Of a stretch of DNA of 64,000 bases, positions 13,501 through 24,930 are shown piece after piece. Made by a program: the position numbers and the translations under genes. How positions within the stretch are numbered: position 1 is the first letter of the stretch; each line of letters opens with the position of its first letter. The stretch comes from Coffea arabica (Eukaryota; Streptophyta; Magnoliopsida; Gentianales; Rubiaceae), in NCBI RefSeq assembly GCF_036785885.1, contig NC_092322.1, positions 11,554,466 through 11,618,465 of the forward strand, in the 5' to 3' direction. The notes below the pieces were generated by a model that ran no database searches, had not been told where the DNA came from, and saw only the letters and a program-made list of their open reading frames with translations.

Positions 13501-14116
13501 AGTGGTAGTCAAGTGGTGCGTTCAATCGGTAGTGCGCGGGACCCGCCGATTCACGTCGTTTTTCTTAAAAACACACGTACTAGGGTTTTTACTTCCTATT
13601 CACCAACCTTATTTCATTGCTCCTAATCACATATTATTTCTCACTTAAAAATCACTTTTAATCACCAAATTTGATCCTTGCTCCATATCGAAAATTCATC
13701 CGGCGAAAAAATCGCGAAAAGCCTAATTTGCCCCAATCTTGGAAACGAAGAGTGAAACCCTAATTTTTAGGTTCATCTGCACTTATTGTTGAACAATTGG
13801 GTAGCAGGACTTTAATAAATAATAATTTTCTAATAAAAGACATTTTTTTTTGAGAAAAATATAAGAAATTTGCGGGTCCTCACAGTTATTACTTATCGAC
13901 TGTATATGTGTTGGTCCCCTTTTATTACTCTTTCTCTAATACGCTACTAACTGCCTTAACAAACAATTGCGCTGCCATAATTCCCAAGGAACCCTTATTA
14001 ATTGGAACGACACCGTTCGGTGTCCTAATCTCCCAAATTACGAAATCTCCCAAATTACGAACCCAAATTGCTAACCCAATTTCCTAACTTCTGACCTAAT
14101 TACCCGACGCCTAACA
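10554..14116 (-). repeat. 5' LTR of the chromovirus, split by a nested insertion
   Basis: The two LTR halves, 10554-10688 and 13890-14116, join at GTTAT to give a copy of the left LTR. The interior is the solo LTR described separately. A short tandem duplication (about 17 bp, ACGAAATCTCCCAAATT) near 14041-14057 is absent from the left LTR. Confidence 0.92.
10689..13884. mobile_element. 3.2-kb solo LTR nested in the chromovirus LTR
   Basis: The block begins TGTGACGACC and ends GGTCCTCACA, TG...CA termini like an LTR. It is flanked by perfect 5-bp duplications GTTAT at 10684-10688 and 13885-13889. No internal domain, primer-binding site or coding frame of note was seen over 3196 bp. The simplest reading is a solo LTR left by recombination between the two LTRs of a large Gypsy element; LTRs of this length occur in Tekay/Del and Ogre/Tat-type elements, and I cannot choose between them. 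Strand is undecided. A non-autonomous element without internal LTRs is an alternative. Confidence 0.8.
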
Positions 14117-14137
14117 TGGACATTGATCGCAGGCGGG

Positions 14138-14143
14138 CACGTG
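14138..14143. promoter_or_regulatory. G-box CACGTG upstream of asparagine synthetase
   Basis: The palindrome CACGTG lies 22 bp beyond the retrotransposon edge and about 180 bp upstream of the likely TATA box. G-boxes bind bZIP/bHLH factors, and bZIP control of sugar- and dark-responsive ASN genes is known in Arabidopsis. Function at this site is inferred only. Confidence 0.45.
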
Positions 14144-14321
14144 ATGCAGCTCATGCACCGAATCATTTCCATTTAGAGAAGACGCACGATCACCTGACCA
14201 TTGGGGCCCACTGACACGTTTCTAAATCAACGCTCAAACCCTAGTTAAATATCAGTTAAAACGAGAGAATCTTTTGAAAAACTAGTAACAATCAACGGCT
14301 CTGATCTGCTCACCAGGAACC

Positions 14322-14329
14322 ATATATAT
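14322..14329 (+). promoter_or_regulatory. Putative TATA box of asparagine synthetase
   Basis: CATATATATG lies 174 bp before the ATG and is followed by GC-richer DNA, a plausible TATA element with a start site near 14355. That would give a 5' UTR of about 150 bases. Confidence 0.5.
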
Positions 14330-14502
14330 GCCCCCGGATTCAGCAGCCTTATTTCCCAACAGCTGTCTTTCGTCTCTGTTTCAGAGCCTCCATTTCCACA
14401 GGGACGTCTCACACAACAGGAGCATCCATTCCACGCGCTCATACATTCAAATTGGAATACTCGCAGATACAGAGATAAAGGGAGAAAGAAGGAGACGCAG
14501 CC

Positions 14503-17500
14503 ATGTGTGGAATCCTCGCTGTTTTTGGATGCATCGATAATTCTCAAGCGAAGCGTTCCAGAATTATCGAGCTCTCCAGAAGGTGATTTTCGTATAAAAG
14601 CTTTAATTTTTGTAATTTAATTTGGTTGTTTATCTATTTGTTCTGTTTAAAATGCATTAATTTAGCTGCGAAACTTGAATGTGATTGTATTTACGTGTAT
14701 CTTTTCAAGTGTTAGAACTTTAATCTTTAAGGTGTAATGATTATTGGATTGTTCTGTTGAGCTCATTAATATGTAGAATTGATTATCAAATAATGTAATG
14801 CGGAATGAGGAAAAATGAGAAATGATTTTGATTTAATTTACTCTCTGGCCTCCTAGAAAATATAATTGAATATGCATTTGATTTTTCAGAGGGGATTATC
14901 CCTGTTTATCAGTTCCGGTGATTGCATTTGAAGCTAGCTTAATTAGCTGGATTTCTTTTTGAGGCTACATATAAAATTTTTTTGGCCACCAAGTTTCTAG
15001 GTAGAATTTTCTTGCAAGAAAAAGTGGTTAAAATTTTTAGCTATAGGCAGTTTCAATATTTAAGAATCATATTTACGTATTCTATTCATTTGATGATTTC
15101 ATCGTAAGTTTCTAGTGTCGTAATAGTTACAGCATCAGAATATGGGAATTAATAAGTGTGGTTGATGATCTCACTTATCCCCTACTTATGACATTTTTTG
15201 GTGAGCATAATGGGTGGTTGTGAGGTGGTAATAGTATGAAAATTTGAAGTCTGACAAAGTCAAGGGAGGAATTAGGAGAGGAAACTAAAAATTGAGTACA
15301 GGCTTGGTAGCAGTAGAGGCTATGGGAGAAATAGCTCACTTTGAAAAATCTTTTTGGTCGATGCAATTATCTATTTGAAATGTTTTAACGTTTTTCCAGA
15401 CTGAACAGCCAAAAGCATCATTCTCGAAACTGTTTACAGCAGTTTGCACTACATTGGGATATTTTGTCAGTGGGTCATTAAGTTGAATGTCTAACTCCAG
15501 CAAATGAAAGCATGGTAGTACTCACTTTTGGGCAATATGGCCTTTCCAGTTGTCTTTTAACTTCGGAGTGAACTTTAAATTCATCAGACACTGTAAATGG
15601 GAATTAATATTTGGTCCCTGAAATCCCAAGGGTCTTGCAAAACACAAATTATAAGTGAAATGGACAATCAAAATATAAAAGGATTACTCCGTTTTGCATC
15701 TACTTCTCACATGTTGTATGAAAGTAAATGACTGGAGTCTGTTTGTATTTTCTTGAATTTGAATATCATGATAAGCAGACAACTTAGTCTAGTCTACCAA
15801 TGACATAAGTTTCCTAACTTATCTTTGATGTAATATGTTGAAAGTATAGGCTGCGTCATAGAGGTCCTGACTGGAGTGGCTTGCACTGTCATCAGGATTG
15901 TTATCTTGCTCATCAACGGTTAGCTATAATAGATCCCACTTCTGGAGATCAGCCTCTGTATAACGAAGACAAGACAATTATTGTCACGGTAAGAGCAGTT
16001 CCTTACAAATGATTACAGTGCTGCAAATTTTTGGATGGTCATATGATGAAATATTTTTGTAATCAATGTTTAAGTAATCTTAGAGAATTTTGGAGTGTTT
16101 GATAGTTTTAAAACCACAAGTGGAAAGTTTCTCACAAATGATTACAGTGCTTCAAATTTTTGGATGGTCATATGTGCAAATATTTTTGTAGTCAATGTTT
16201 ATTCTTGCAAGTAATGTTATAGAATTTTGAAGTGCTTGTTAGTTCGAAAACAATCAGTGGAAATTTGCTTACAGACAAAAAGAGATACATATCAATCTTT
16301 ATCTTGGAATTTGGTGTGGCTGGGTAACTAGGTAAAACTTAATCTAGCTGACTACTAAATGAATTTTGAAGTGACTTTAGTATTCGTTGGCTGAATAGTT
16401 TTTGTAATCTTAGAAACTCATTGTGTGTATCTTTTAGGAGGTAGATTAATTCATCATCCTTGTTTATTGTATGTTACTATAATTTTTATACAAGTTCCTT
16501 ACCTGTTTCTTAGATTAGTTGATCAATATTTTATGTAGGGGTACAAGTGTCTAGATTTTAACTCAAACAAAAAATTGTATCTAAAGGGATCAGTTGGATA
16601 TCGGTAGCAAGACAAATATTGTGTGCATCAAGCGTCTATGCATTTTTTTGTCATTTTTTTTCCCTTTGGCATTGGCACTCATTTTATTTCATGTTACTCA
16701 TAGTCATAAGGCTTTCTAATGAGCATCGGAAATCACTATGGTTACCTGTCATATACAAAGATTTAAAGGTAGGAAGACTGTATATAAGTATTGGAGGAGG
16801 ATGGGCTGGAGATGAAGAGATGGAGAGATGGAGCCGCAGCAGTATGAATGTGTTTTTTTTGTTGTTTTTAAATTTGATTTAATACCTATTTGGGTAGTAT
16901 CTCAAATGCCATAATGAAAATCATTCTTATATTGCTTTTCACTTGCTCACCATGAACCTTGATCTATACTTCTCTCTGTTAGGTTAATGGGGAGATATAT
17001 AACCACAAAGCATTAAGGGAAAAGCTGAAGTCTCATCAGTTCAGAACTGGAAGTGACTGTGAAGTTATTGCACATCTTGTAAGTACTTATATTCCCTCTG
17101 CAGCTATAGGTCCACCACTCTTCTGATCTAACAATGGTTGAAAGCTGTTTTCTGCCTGCTACCTGCATATCTCCTCTATTCTATTTTCTCATTATAATAA
17201 TATACACTACGAATTAGCTGAAAATGACATGTCTACATTTCTGTCCATCTTTAAAGTTCTTGTTGTAGCATTATTTTTCTCCTCTCCTTTTATTATGAAC
17301 TTCCACATTGTTCTTGGTAGTACGAAGAATATGGAGAAGATTTTGTTGACATGCTGGATGGAATGTTCTCCTTTGTGCTTCTTGACACGCGTGACAAAAG
17401 TTTCATTGCTGCTCGGGATGCTATTGGTATTACACCCCTATACATGGGTTGGGGCCTTGATGGTATGCCACATTTTTATGATTAATGCATTTAGTACTAG

Positions 17501-20500
17501 CTTTATCAATCCTTGGTAACATAAATCTAGCTTGGTTGTCTTCGTTTTTTTCTGCACAACTTGGTAAATTCTAGGTCTCTTTTTACAATAGGCTGCGGTG
17601 AAGAATGGATTTGAGAAAATGGTATTCATAGCCAACAATTGTTGTCTGGTTGATAAGTTTAGATTGTTGAGTTGCAGATATTGTTATCATAAATTGGAGT
17701 ACGTGTCTCAATTAGCTGTGCATCTTCTTTTCCTGGTGTAGAGCTTAGGCAGTCTTCCTCCATAGTTCGTGAAAAATTTTGGGTTAGGTTATTAGAGTTT
17801 TGCTTCAGATGTTTTCATCTGTGATCTTCTGAAATCCTATATGTTTTCATCGGGAAGCTCAGACGAATTGTTTATTTGAAGCATTCATGCTTGTGCTTTC
17901 CTGTATATGTCAGACCCTTCTCTCACATGGATAAAGATATAATGCCTTTAATCTCGACTCTACACATTGTACAATGGTACTTTTTTATGATTACATAGTT
18001 GTAGCTGGTTGCTACAGGTTATGTAGGTAGCTGGTAATCATTAAATGTTAGGACATAAATTTACTGCTAAAACTAAACTGGTATGCTCATGGGAAATTTG
18101 CCTTGGCTTCTTTAACTATTATTGAGCTGACCCAATCATATGGTTTGTAACTTAAATAATTCCAGCTGACTCGTTTATTTGGCTCAGTATTTTTTGCACA
18201 TAAGTACAACAAGAAATAGTCTTTTCTTGTTTTTCGTTTTCAACATGAAATCGTTGATGATTTCAACCATTTATCTTCTTCTTTCTTTATTGACTCATTT
18301 GTGCTTTTGTTTTTTTAGTATTCATTTTTATTCTGACTTTGCCCTTACAAAAAGAGAATGAAGAAGGACAAGAAAAAATGAAGGGTTTTTTCTATTTGCT
18401 GTATTAATGAAACTGTTTTCAATTGGTTATGATAAATCCTTGTGGATTATTGTGTTTATGCTAAACAGTGGACAGTGTTATCTTCTCTACAGGATCAGTA
18501 TGGTTTGCATCTGAAATGAAAGCCTTGAGCGATGATTGTGAGCGATTTATGTCTTTCCCACCTGGCCATGTATATTCAAGCAAGAGAGGTATGCTCATTG
18601 AAATCTATTGCTTGCAGGCAATTATGCTTTTACAAATAAAGAATTTATCTTACTGTCTATTTTGACTTTGCAAATTTTACTTGATGAGGTTTCATTGCAA
18701 GAAAATTTTGCAAGCTTTATATGAGAAGTGATGATACATTGAGATAGAAAAATGTTGATTTGCTGGTTTTTGTAGTGAATAAACTTATTAGTTCAGCATC
18801 ATTGTTTTGAGATCATGTAAAACAATGATAATTGACCGGGAGGATTATGTCCTTTTATTAGCTCATGATTTCTCGCAGGCAAGAATACGAAAATAAGCCA
18901 TTTTTCCATTTATCTTTCCTCTGTTTTAATTAACAGTTAAAACTTATAATGTGTTGTAATGTTTTCTGAATGGCATGATTTTGAACCTTTTTTTAGTAGT
19001 TATGTAATCATGATTCCAAATAGCATATTAGATTTTTGCATAGAATTCTGGATTATCTATTAGAATGATTTTTGTGACTATATTTTCAAATATCCACTGT
19101 TTAAGCAAAGTACGGTTGAAACTTGTTTCCTTAGTCTCATTAACTACGTCCACAGGTGGGCTCCAAAGATGGTATAATCCAGCATGGTATTCAGAACAGA
19201 TTCCTACCACTCCCTATGATTCCCTAGTCCTGCGAAAGGCCTTTGAGAAGGTGGGCTTCCATTATGGATAAGATTTTACCATAGGAGCCATGAATATTGT
19301 TCATCAGCTTGTGACCTCCTCTTCCCTCTCTCTCTCTCTCTCTCGACTTGAGCACATTCCATTCCACAAGTTAGAAGGAATTAATGTGTAATGTTATTTC
19401 TTTGGGTAATATAAGGCCATTGTTCTCCATGTCTGCATATTCTTGTTTCTTTTCCTTGGTTAATGCACTTGTATTATTCTGCAGTCACTTTCCAATTTTT
19501 TCTTGTTCCTTTCGGGTATTGTCTCTTCTTTCTGTCTTCATACTTGGATACTCCTCCCTGATATATTCATATTGGTGTTCTCTCCTGATCTCGTAATTAC
19601 AGTTTCTGATCAATTTTATAAGAAATAAGTTAACATGTGTTATTTGACTTGAACATTCTTTGATGAATTCAAACATGGTTCTCATGCTACTTCAGCTTTC
19701 TACATCCTTTGATATGTAGTGGAATAACATGTAATTTAATAGATTTTGCACTTGCTTTGTCATATTTATGGAATATTCATTTCTTATTGCCTATGCCATC
19801 TGTTTCTTAAATATGCAGGCTGTGGTTAAGAGACTCATGACAGATGTGCCATTTGGTGTTCTTTTATCTGGTGGCCTTGATTCATCACTTGTTGCTGCAG
19901 TCGCATGTCGATATTTGTCGGAATCAGAGGCTGCCTGCCAATGGGGGTCTCAGTTACATACTTTTTGCATTGGCTTGAAGGTAGTACTGCACTTGAACGC
20001 TGCAATACTTTTGCAACTTGATCGTGTGTCCTCCTTTTGTTTATTATTTGATTTTTTTTCATCTTATTTAGGGTTCTCCAGATCTGAAAGCTGCCAGGGA
20101 AGTAGCTGATTATCTTGGCACTCGTCACCATGAGTTCCACTTCACAGTGCAGGTGTTTTCCCCTCTACCCCTACTGTGCACACCATGATAATGTTATCGG
20201 ACTCACATTACCCCCCTATTTCATGGTTATGATTGCTATATCAGGAAGGGATAGATGCACTTGAGGAGGTCATTTATCACGTAGAAACATATGATGTGAC
20301 AACCATCCGAGCAAGTACCCCAATGTTTCTTATGTCACGTAAAATAAAATCTTTGGGAGTTAAAATGGTCCTATCTGGGGAAGGCTCTGATGAGATATTT
20401 GGTGGTTATTTGTATTTTCATAAGGCACCCAATAAGGAGGAGTTCCACCAGGAAACATGCCGAAAGGTATGACAAGACATTAGCTTATCCCCAAAAAAAA

Positions 20501-22625
20501 TTAGGAAAAGGCATTTCCCATGCCATGTTTTTTTTTTTTGTTTAAAACCTTATGATAGTTCTTGATAGCTGTTTCTTGTGAAATCAGATCAAAGCTCTAC
20601 ATCTCTACGACTGCTTGAGAGCCAATAAATCAACTTCAGCATGGGGTGTTGAGGCTCGTGTACCCTTCTTAGATAAGGAGTTCATCAATGTTGCAATGGG
20701 TATTGATCCTGAATGGAAAATGGTTAGTGCTTTAAATATTTCTGTGGTCGAGGTCATGTCAGGGCTAAGGGTGAAACCTCAGAAACTTCAGATAATGTAC
20801 TTTTTACCAGTGCTGTTATTACATGTAAAGGCGTAGAAAACATACGGAAAACAGCGACTTATTTCCGAGAGTAAGGCTGCCTCATCTTGACCTGAAAGGT
20901 CCGGGTTTCAATTTCTGATAATAGCCTCTCTACTTGCTTGCATACACTCTGCTTTCTACAAATTCTTCATTTGAGGTAGCTTGATGCAAGGGGTTTACCA
21001 ATTTTAATTTCATTGAAGATCCAGCAAAATATATAGCAACACTACCATTTTTGTTTGATACTCATTTCAACATCAACTTTTCCCGATCCTTTTTCTCATT
21101 CCTTCTTTTACTGTAAAGATGTGTTTTAAATGTTTGTCATGGCTTTTAATTGCTTGGATCAATCTGCCAGTGATCCATCTGGGTAGATCTCTCTATTTGG
21201 GGACATAAAATTGCGTGACCATGTTCCTTTTTCTTCGCAGCATTTAACACTAGATTGTAAGTTTTGACTTACTGTAACTTTGAGTGTCTCTAACTTTTTC
21301 TGGGTCACAGTTGAAACACCACATAAGCTATGTATACCGTTATACACACCTAAATACCTCATCTCCCCCCCCCCCTCCTCCTCCTCCTCCTCCTCCTCCT
21401 CCTTCTTCTCCCCTCTGCCCAAAAAAATAAAATAAAATAAAAAACCAACAGTCATCTGCTTATACAATGAAGCATCTTGAAAGTCCATTTTCCATTTATT
21501 TTTGCTGAGTACCCCTTATTGACCAATTGCAGGTAAGACCTGATCTTGGAAGAATAGAGAAGTGGGTTCTACGCTATGCCTTTGATGATGACCAGAATCC
21601 ATATTTGCCAAAGGTTAGTTGTAACCTGAACCTGAAACAAAGGTTTTTAAACTATGAATTAGCACACACAGCATTCTTTTTTTGGGTATACTGAAACCTT
21701 CTTTTTTTGGTTTAGCACATTCTGTATAGGCAGAAGGAACAATTCAGTGATGGAGTTGGATACAGTTGGATTGACAGCTTGAGGGATCATGCAAACCAGC
21801 AGGTTGGGCTATCTCTTGTTCCCCCAGCCCACCCGATTTGTGTGGCTTCTGAATCACATAGTTGAATGGTTTTTGTACATTATTGTCAGGTCACAGATAC
21901 AATGTTAGCCAATGCAAGTTTCATTTACCCTGAGAATACTCCGACAACGAAAGAGGGATACTACTACAGGGCTATCTTCGAGAAGTTCTTTCCTAAGGTG
22001 GGTTTGCTTACTATTCCATCTAGAGCCAATAAATAAGAAAATTTTGAGATAAAGGAAATCTTGTTAATAAGGGAGGGTAAGAAACAAACAGATATAAGAT
22101 GAAGTTATGATCATCAGCCTGAGCTTGTTAAACTGAAAGCTTTTTTTTTTTTAATATAAAATAGGCTCGCCACTCTACATGCTTGTTTTATTGGTTTATA
22201 GAACTAGACATGACATGATCTAGATTTGGGAATAATGCAAGTTCTTGCATCTCTTTTCTTTCAAATTAACCCTGCATGCATTAAAGATTCGTACTAGTGA
22301 CTTTAACACTTGTACAATATGTCAATTTTTCGTGGATGGTTGTGGGTTTCTCCACCCCTTTTCAATTTCTGCTTCTCAGTCTGATTTTTCTTTCTTTGAT
22401 CAGAATGCTGCGAGGTCAACCGTTCCTGGAGGTCCAAGTGTGGCATGTAGTACTGCAAAGGCTGTAGAGTGGGATGCTGCATGGTCAAAGAATCTTGATC
22501 CATCAGGCAGAGCGGCTCTCGGTGTTCACCTTGCCGCTTATGAAGATGCAAAGGAGAGTAAAATGACAGCATCAGAGACCTCGCTGCAGAAGCTACAAGC
22601 GGAGAAGACTACGGTGGCTGTTTAA
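14503..22625 (+). CDS. ASN: Asparagine synthetase (glutamine-hydrolysing)
   Basis: Cytosolic enzyme converting aspartate, glutamine and ATP to asparagine, glutamate, AMP and PPi. Fourteen exons: 14503-14582, 15850-15988, 16983-17078, 17321-17462, 18493-18588, 19156-19250, 19819-19980, 20072-20152, 20245-20466, 20588-20722, 21533-21613, 21716-21802, 21890-21997, 22404-22625. All phases agree and give 581 residues, the normal plant length. MCGILAVFG supplies the Cys2 nucleophile of the glutaminase domain; [15 protein letters not shown] (Asn75) and GSD (Asp98) complete that site. The synthetase domain has the PP-loop SGGLDSS (233-239), and [13 protein letters not shown] and [11 protein letters not shown] follow. 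The tail [11 protein letters not shown] is typical of plant enzymes. It looks nearer to the ASN2/ASN3 class than to the dark-inducible ASN1 class, but this needs a tree. Exon 11 opens with GTAAGA directly after the acceptor AG. Confidence 0.95.
16005..16263 (+). repeat. Tandem duplication in ASN intron 2
   Basis: Two adjacent, diverged copies of about 129 bp (near 16005-16133 and 16134-16263) both begin ACAAATGATTACAGTGCT and share GGATGGTCATATG and AGTCAATGTTTA-like stretches. The first copy starts 16 bases after the intron 2 donor. It is intronic with no coding effect visible. Confidence 0.75.
21364..21410. repeat. C-run and (CTC)n microsatellite in ASN intron 10
   Basis: A run of about 11 C followed by nine or so CTC units and TTC variants lies some 120 bases upstream of exon 11. 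It is probably unstable in length and makes the upstream part of the intron pyrimidine-rich. Confidence 0.85.
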
Positions 22626-23130
22626 TTTCAGGTTAGTTTGTATAGGTTGGAGCGCCATTCTCATGCAGTAACAAGTTTTTCCCAATTATGGTTCAGCTGT
22701 CAACTACAAACGGGTGGTGTTGACATAGCCGGAAAGGAAGCTGAAAGATTTGTAGCATTTCACAGAAGAACACAGTTTCTAGTGTTTTTTTGTATCTTTA
22801 TGGATGTTGATTGCTTGTCCCATGGCCTCCGGTTGGTTATTACTGGTAAAAGAACTCAAGTTCCCTTGTAATAGCTAGTGTTTTAATTCTTTTGTTTCCT
22901 TGTAGATGGTTCTGGAAAAAAGTGGCTGTTCCCGAATAAGATAACTTATTTGGTTTGCTCTGAGCCTCAACCTGAAGTCTTTCTTCGTGGTAAAGAAGAG
23001 GGGGCAAAAAAGGATTCAAGGCATTGATCAGGAATTTGTACTTTCAGTACCAACTACTCGTCCAATTTGAATTTGTTAGCTTCCCCCTTTAGTTACATAA
23101 AAAAAAAAAAGATTTATGATCATTTTCAGC
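22626..23130. other. ASN 3' flank, no gene seen
   Basis: This stretch follows the ASN stop codon and should hold its 3' UTR and polyadenylation region. No coding signal was seen. The downstream end merges into the TLDc gene relic. Confidence 0.6.
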
Positions 23131-23305
23131 TCATAAGAACAAAACAAAATAGACAAAAAGCTTTACTTCCATTACCGAACGAGGTCGTTGGACTTTATAT
23201 ACAAGGCGGACCCGGCGATACAACCGAAAGTGGCTTTATCTTTAGTACTCATTTTCTAGGCTATGTACGATAATCTTCCAGCACCAAGTGTCTAAATTGG
23301 TATAA

Positions 23306-23522
23306 GGGAATTTCGCCAATTTGATCCCTAAACATTTTCACTTAAACCAATTTCGTCCTTAATGAAATATTTTAACCAATTTAGTCCTTGAACTAGTTTT
23401 TTACTTCCAATGTAGGACTTTTGACAACATTTTACTCACTTCGCGTGGACCAACAGGGGTATAATTGTCACACTTGCTTAATCTGCTGCAATTATTCGAA
23501 AGACATTCCCGCCAATGCGATT
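23306..23522 (+). repeat. Left terminal inverted repeat of the Pack-MULE
   Basis: 217-bp arm starting GGGAATTTCGCC and ending GCCAATGCGATT; the reverse complement forms the right arm with about five differences. MULE repeats of 100-300 bp act as transposase-binding ends and often as promoters. Confidence 0.92.
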
Positions 23523-24552
23523 CAGTTGCAAATCTTCCAAGCCTCTGCAACGCTTCTGTCTCCCCTCCGACAAGAGAGGCACTTGCTGCTGGCTTTCCAT
23601 TCTGCCAGGAGGTAAGTTTGCAATAAAAAAATGAGTAAAACAACATGCATTCCATCTGCCCCCAGTATCCCCAACCCGTACAAATTTTTCTTTTTTTTTT
23701 TTATACAGAAACAGTTCCGTATTACTAAATGCTCAATAGCCAGTTTTAGACAAGTTCGGAGTTCATCATTATTGAGGTTTGATTTACACCATGGATCCAA
23801 GTAAATAAATTTGCTCCGCAGCCCCACTCTATTCCCAAAATCCAAGCACAGTCAAGAATAAGCCCCCGTTCAAATAGACATTAGAAAGAAGCATAGACTG
23901 TCTAAACTCTTGAGACCCAAATCAACCAAGGACGGAATCTCCCCAGGCTCCACATCTCCCTTAGCAGGCAATCCTTTCACCTGATCCAGGGCCTCTATTG
24001 TCTTCCTAACCTCCAGTCCCTGCACTTTCTCCTTAAACCCGCCGTAGTTAGTCGGCATTTCCGTCAATTTAAAGGGCAAATCGTCAATATGATACAATGT
24101 GCTTCCCCAAAAGTACTTAACCTCCACTCCTTCCTCTTTCAACACCGCCTCGATATTATCCTCCGCCTTCACCTCGTCATGCGATACCTCCCTGTGGGCA
24201 TACACAGCTTCCGCCCCAACGGCCTGCGCCAGCTCCACCAGTACAATCTCTGGCTTCCCAATTCTCACCACAAGATCAGACCCCTTAGCCTGCAGAGTTT
24301 TTCTCAAGTCGGCGACGGATTCAAGCAAGAAAGTGGCCCTAAACGGGCCAGTCTTATCGAACCCAGAAGAAGATTTCCCGTAGTCCCTCGGGTCGAAACA
24401 GTAGACGGGCAAGACTGACATGGACTCGTTGTTGGCAGAGTTGAGGCACTCATTGTCGTGTACCCGAAGGTCGTTGCGGAACCAAACGATTGAAGCACTG
24501 CGGAGGGTGGCGGCGTCAGAGGGGTCAGAAGGGTGGCGATCTTTTCCATGTG
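23523..24552 (-). pseudogene. PHR2: Captured PHR2-like photolyase/cryptochrome fragment
   Basis: The minus strand encodes SASIVWFRNDLRVHDNECL and then, from the ATG at 24421, an uninterrupted 183-residue frame with VLPVYCFDPRDYGKSSSGFD, HREVSHDEVKAE and WGSTLYHIDDLPF. This is the N-terminal alpha/beta domain of the photolyase family and matches my memory of Arabidopsis PHR2 closely. A second block at 23523-23601, after an acceptor-like CAG, encodes ASLVGGETEALQRLGRFA, the next stretch of PHR2, and is cut off by the inverted repeat. The chloroplast-type N-terminus and the whole FAD-binding C-terminal domain are missing, so it is not a functional photolyase. Retention of intron-like sequence suggests DNA-level capture. 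Confidence 0.88.
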
Positions 24553-24761
24553 AAATCTATAAGTACTTTAACAAAAATTTCAACATCCCCTAACCTGTTC
24601 ATGCCCCATCCCTGCTATACAATGCTGCCAAATTAAACCCTCCCTCCCTCAACCCCTTCCATTATCAATGCTTTTATCACCATTCCAACACACTAATGGC
24701 AGTCAACTCAAGCCCCTCATGCATACGGTTGATGAGGTTTATGTTTGAAGTGCAGACTTAC

Positions 24762-24867
24762 TTGATCTTGTTGATGACTCCACTTGATCGTTGCCATCCT
24801 TGTCAGAATCGCCATTGTCCATTGCCTCTGATGGTCGCATTCCGTGTTCAATTCTGGCCTCCATCAT
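24762..24867 (-). other. Exon-like piece inside the Pack-MULE
   Basis: On the minus strand an ATGATG start at 24867 opens a short acidic frame (MEARIEHGMRPSEAMDNG and so on) that runs to a strong donor, A|GTAAGT, at 24762. It is not part of PHR2 as I know it and may be a first exon captured from another gene. No join to the PHR2 frame keeps phase with the obvious acceptor near 24555. Unrecognised and low confidence. Confidence 0.3.
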
Positions 24868-24930
24868 CCGTTCACCTCAGCCCTAGTTCTAATCCCAATT
24901 TTCCCCAATTTTGTTCTGTTTTCCAAGGTT

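Larger units (their letters stand above)
5537..14116 (-). mobile_element. Reina-like Ty3/Gypsy chromovirus with a nested solo LTR
   Basis: Complete LTR retrotransposon on the minus strand, bounded by TGTTAGG...CCTAACA LTRs and a TGGAC target duplication. Without the nested insertion it is about 5.4 kb with LTRs near 345-360 bp, small for plant Gypsy. It encodes gag with a zinc knuckle, protease, reverse transcriptase, RNase H and integrase ending in a chromodomain, the chromovirus order. Small size, short LTRs and the chromodomain fit the Reina clade best; Galadriel is less likely. By eye the two LTRs differ at about 20 of some 340 aligned bases, so the insertion is not recent. The right LTR also carries a 17-bp tandem duplication near 14041 and is split by the element at 10689-13884. 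The right edge is 387 bp upstream of the asparagine synthetase start codon. Confidence 0.93.

Noticed and set aside
19485-19685. Open frames inside asparagine synthetase introns
   Set aside because: They lie wholly in introns between phase-matched exons and show no protein motifs.
23590-23625. GGAG|GTAAGT donor on the plus strand inside the Pack-MULE
   Set aside because: The coding sense here is the minus strand (PHR2 fragment). The donor is coincidental, since no plus-strand exon is supported.
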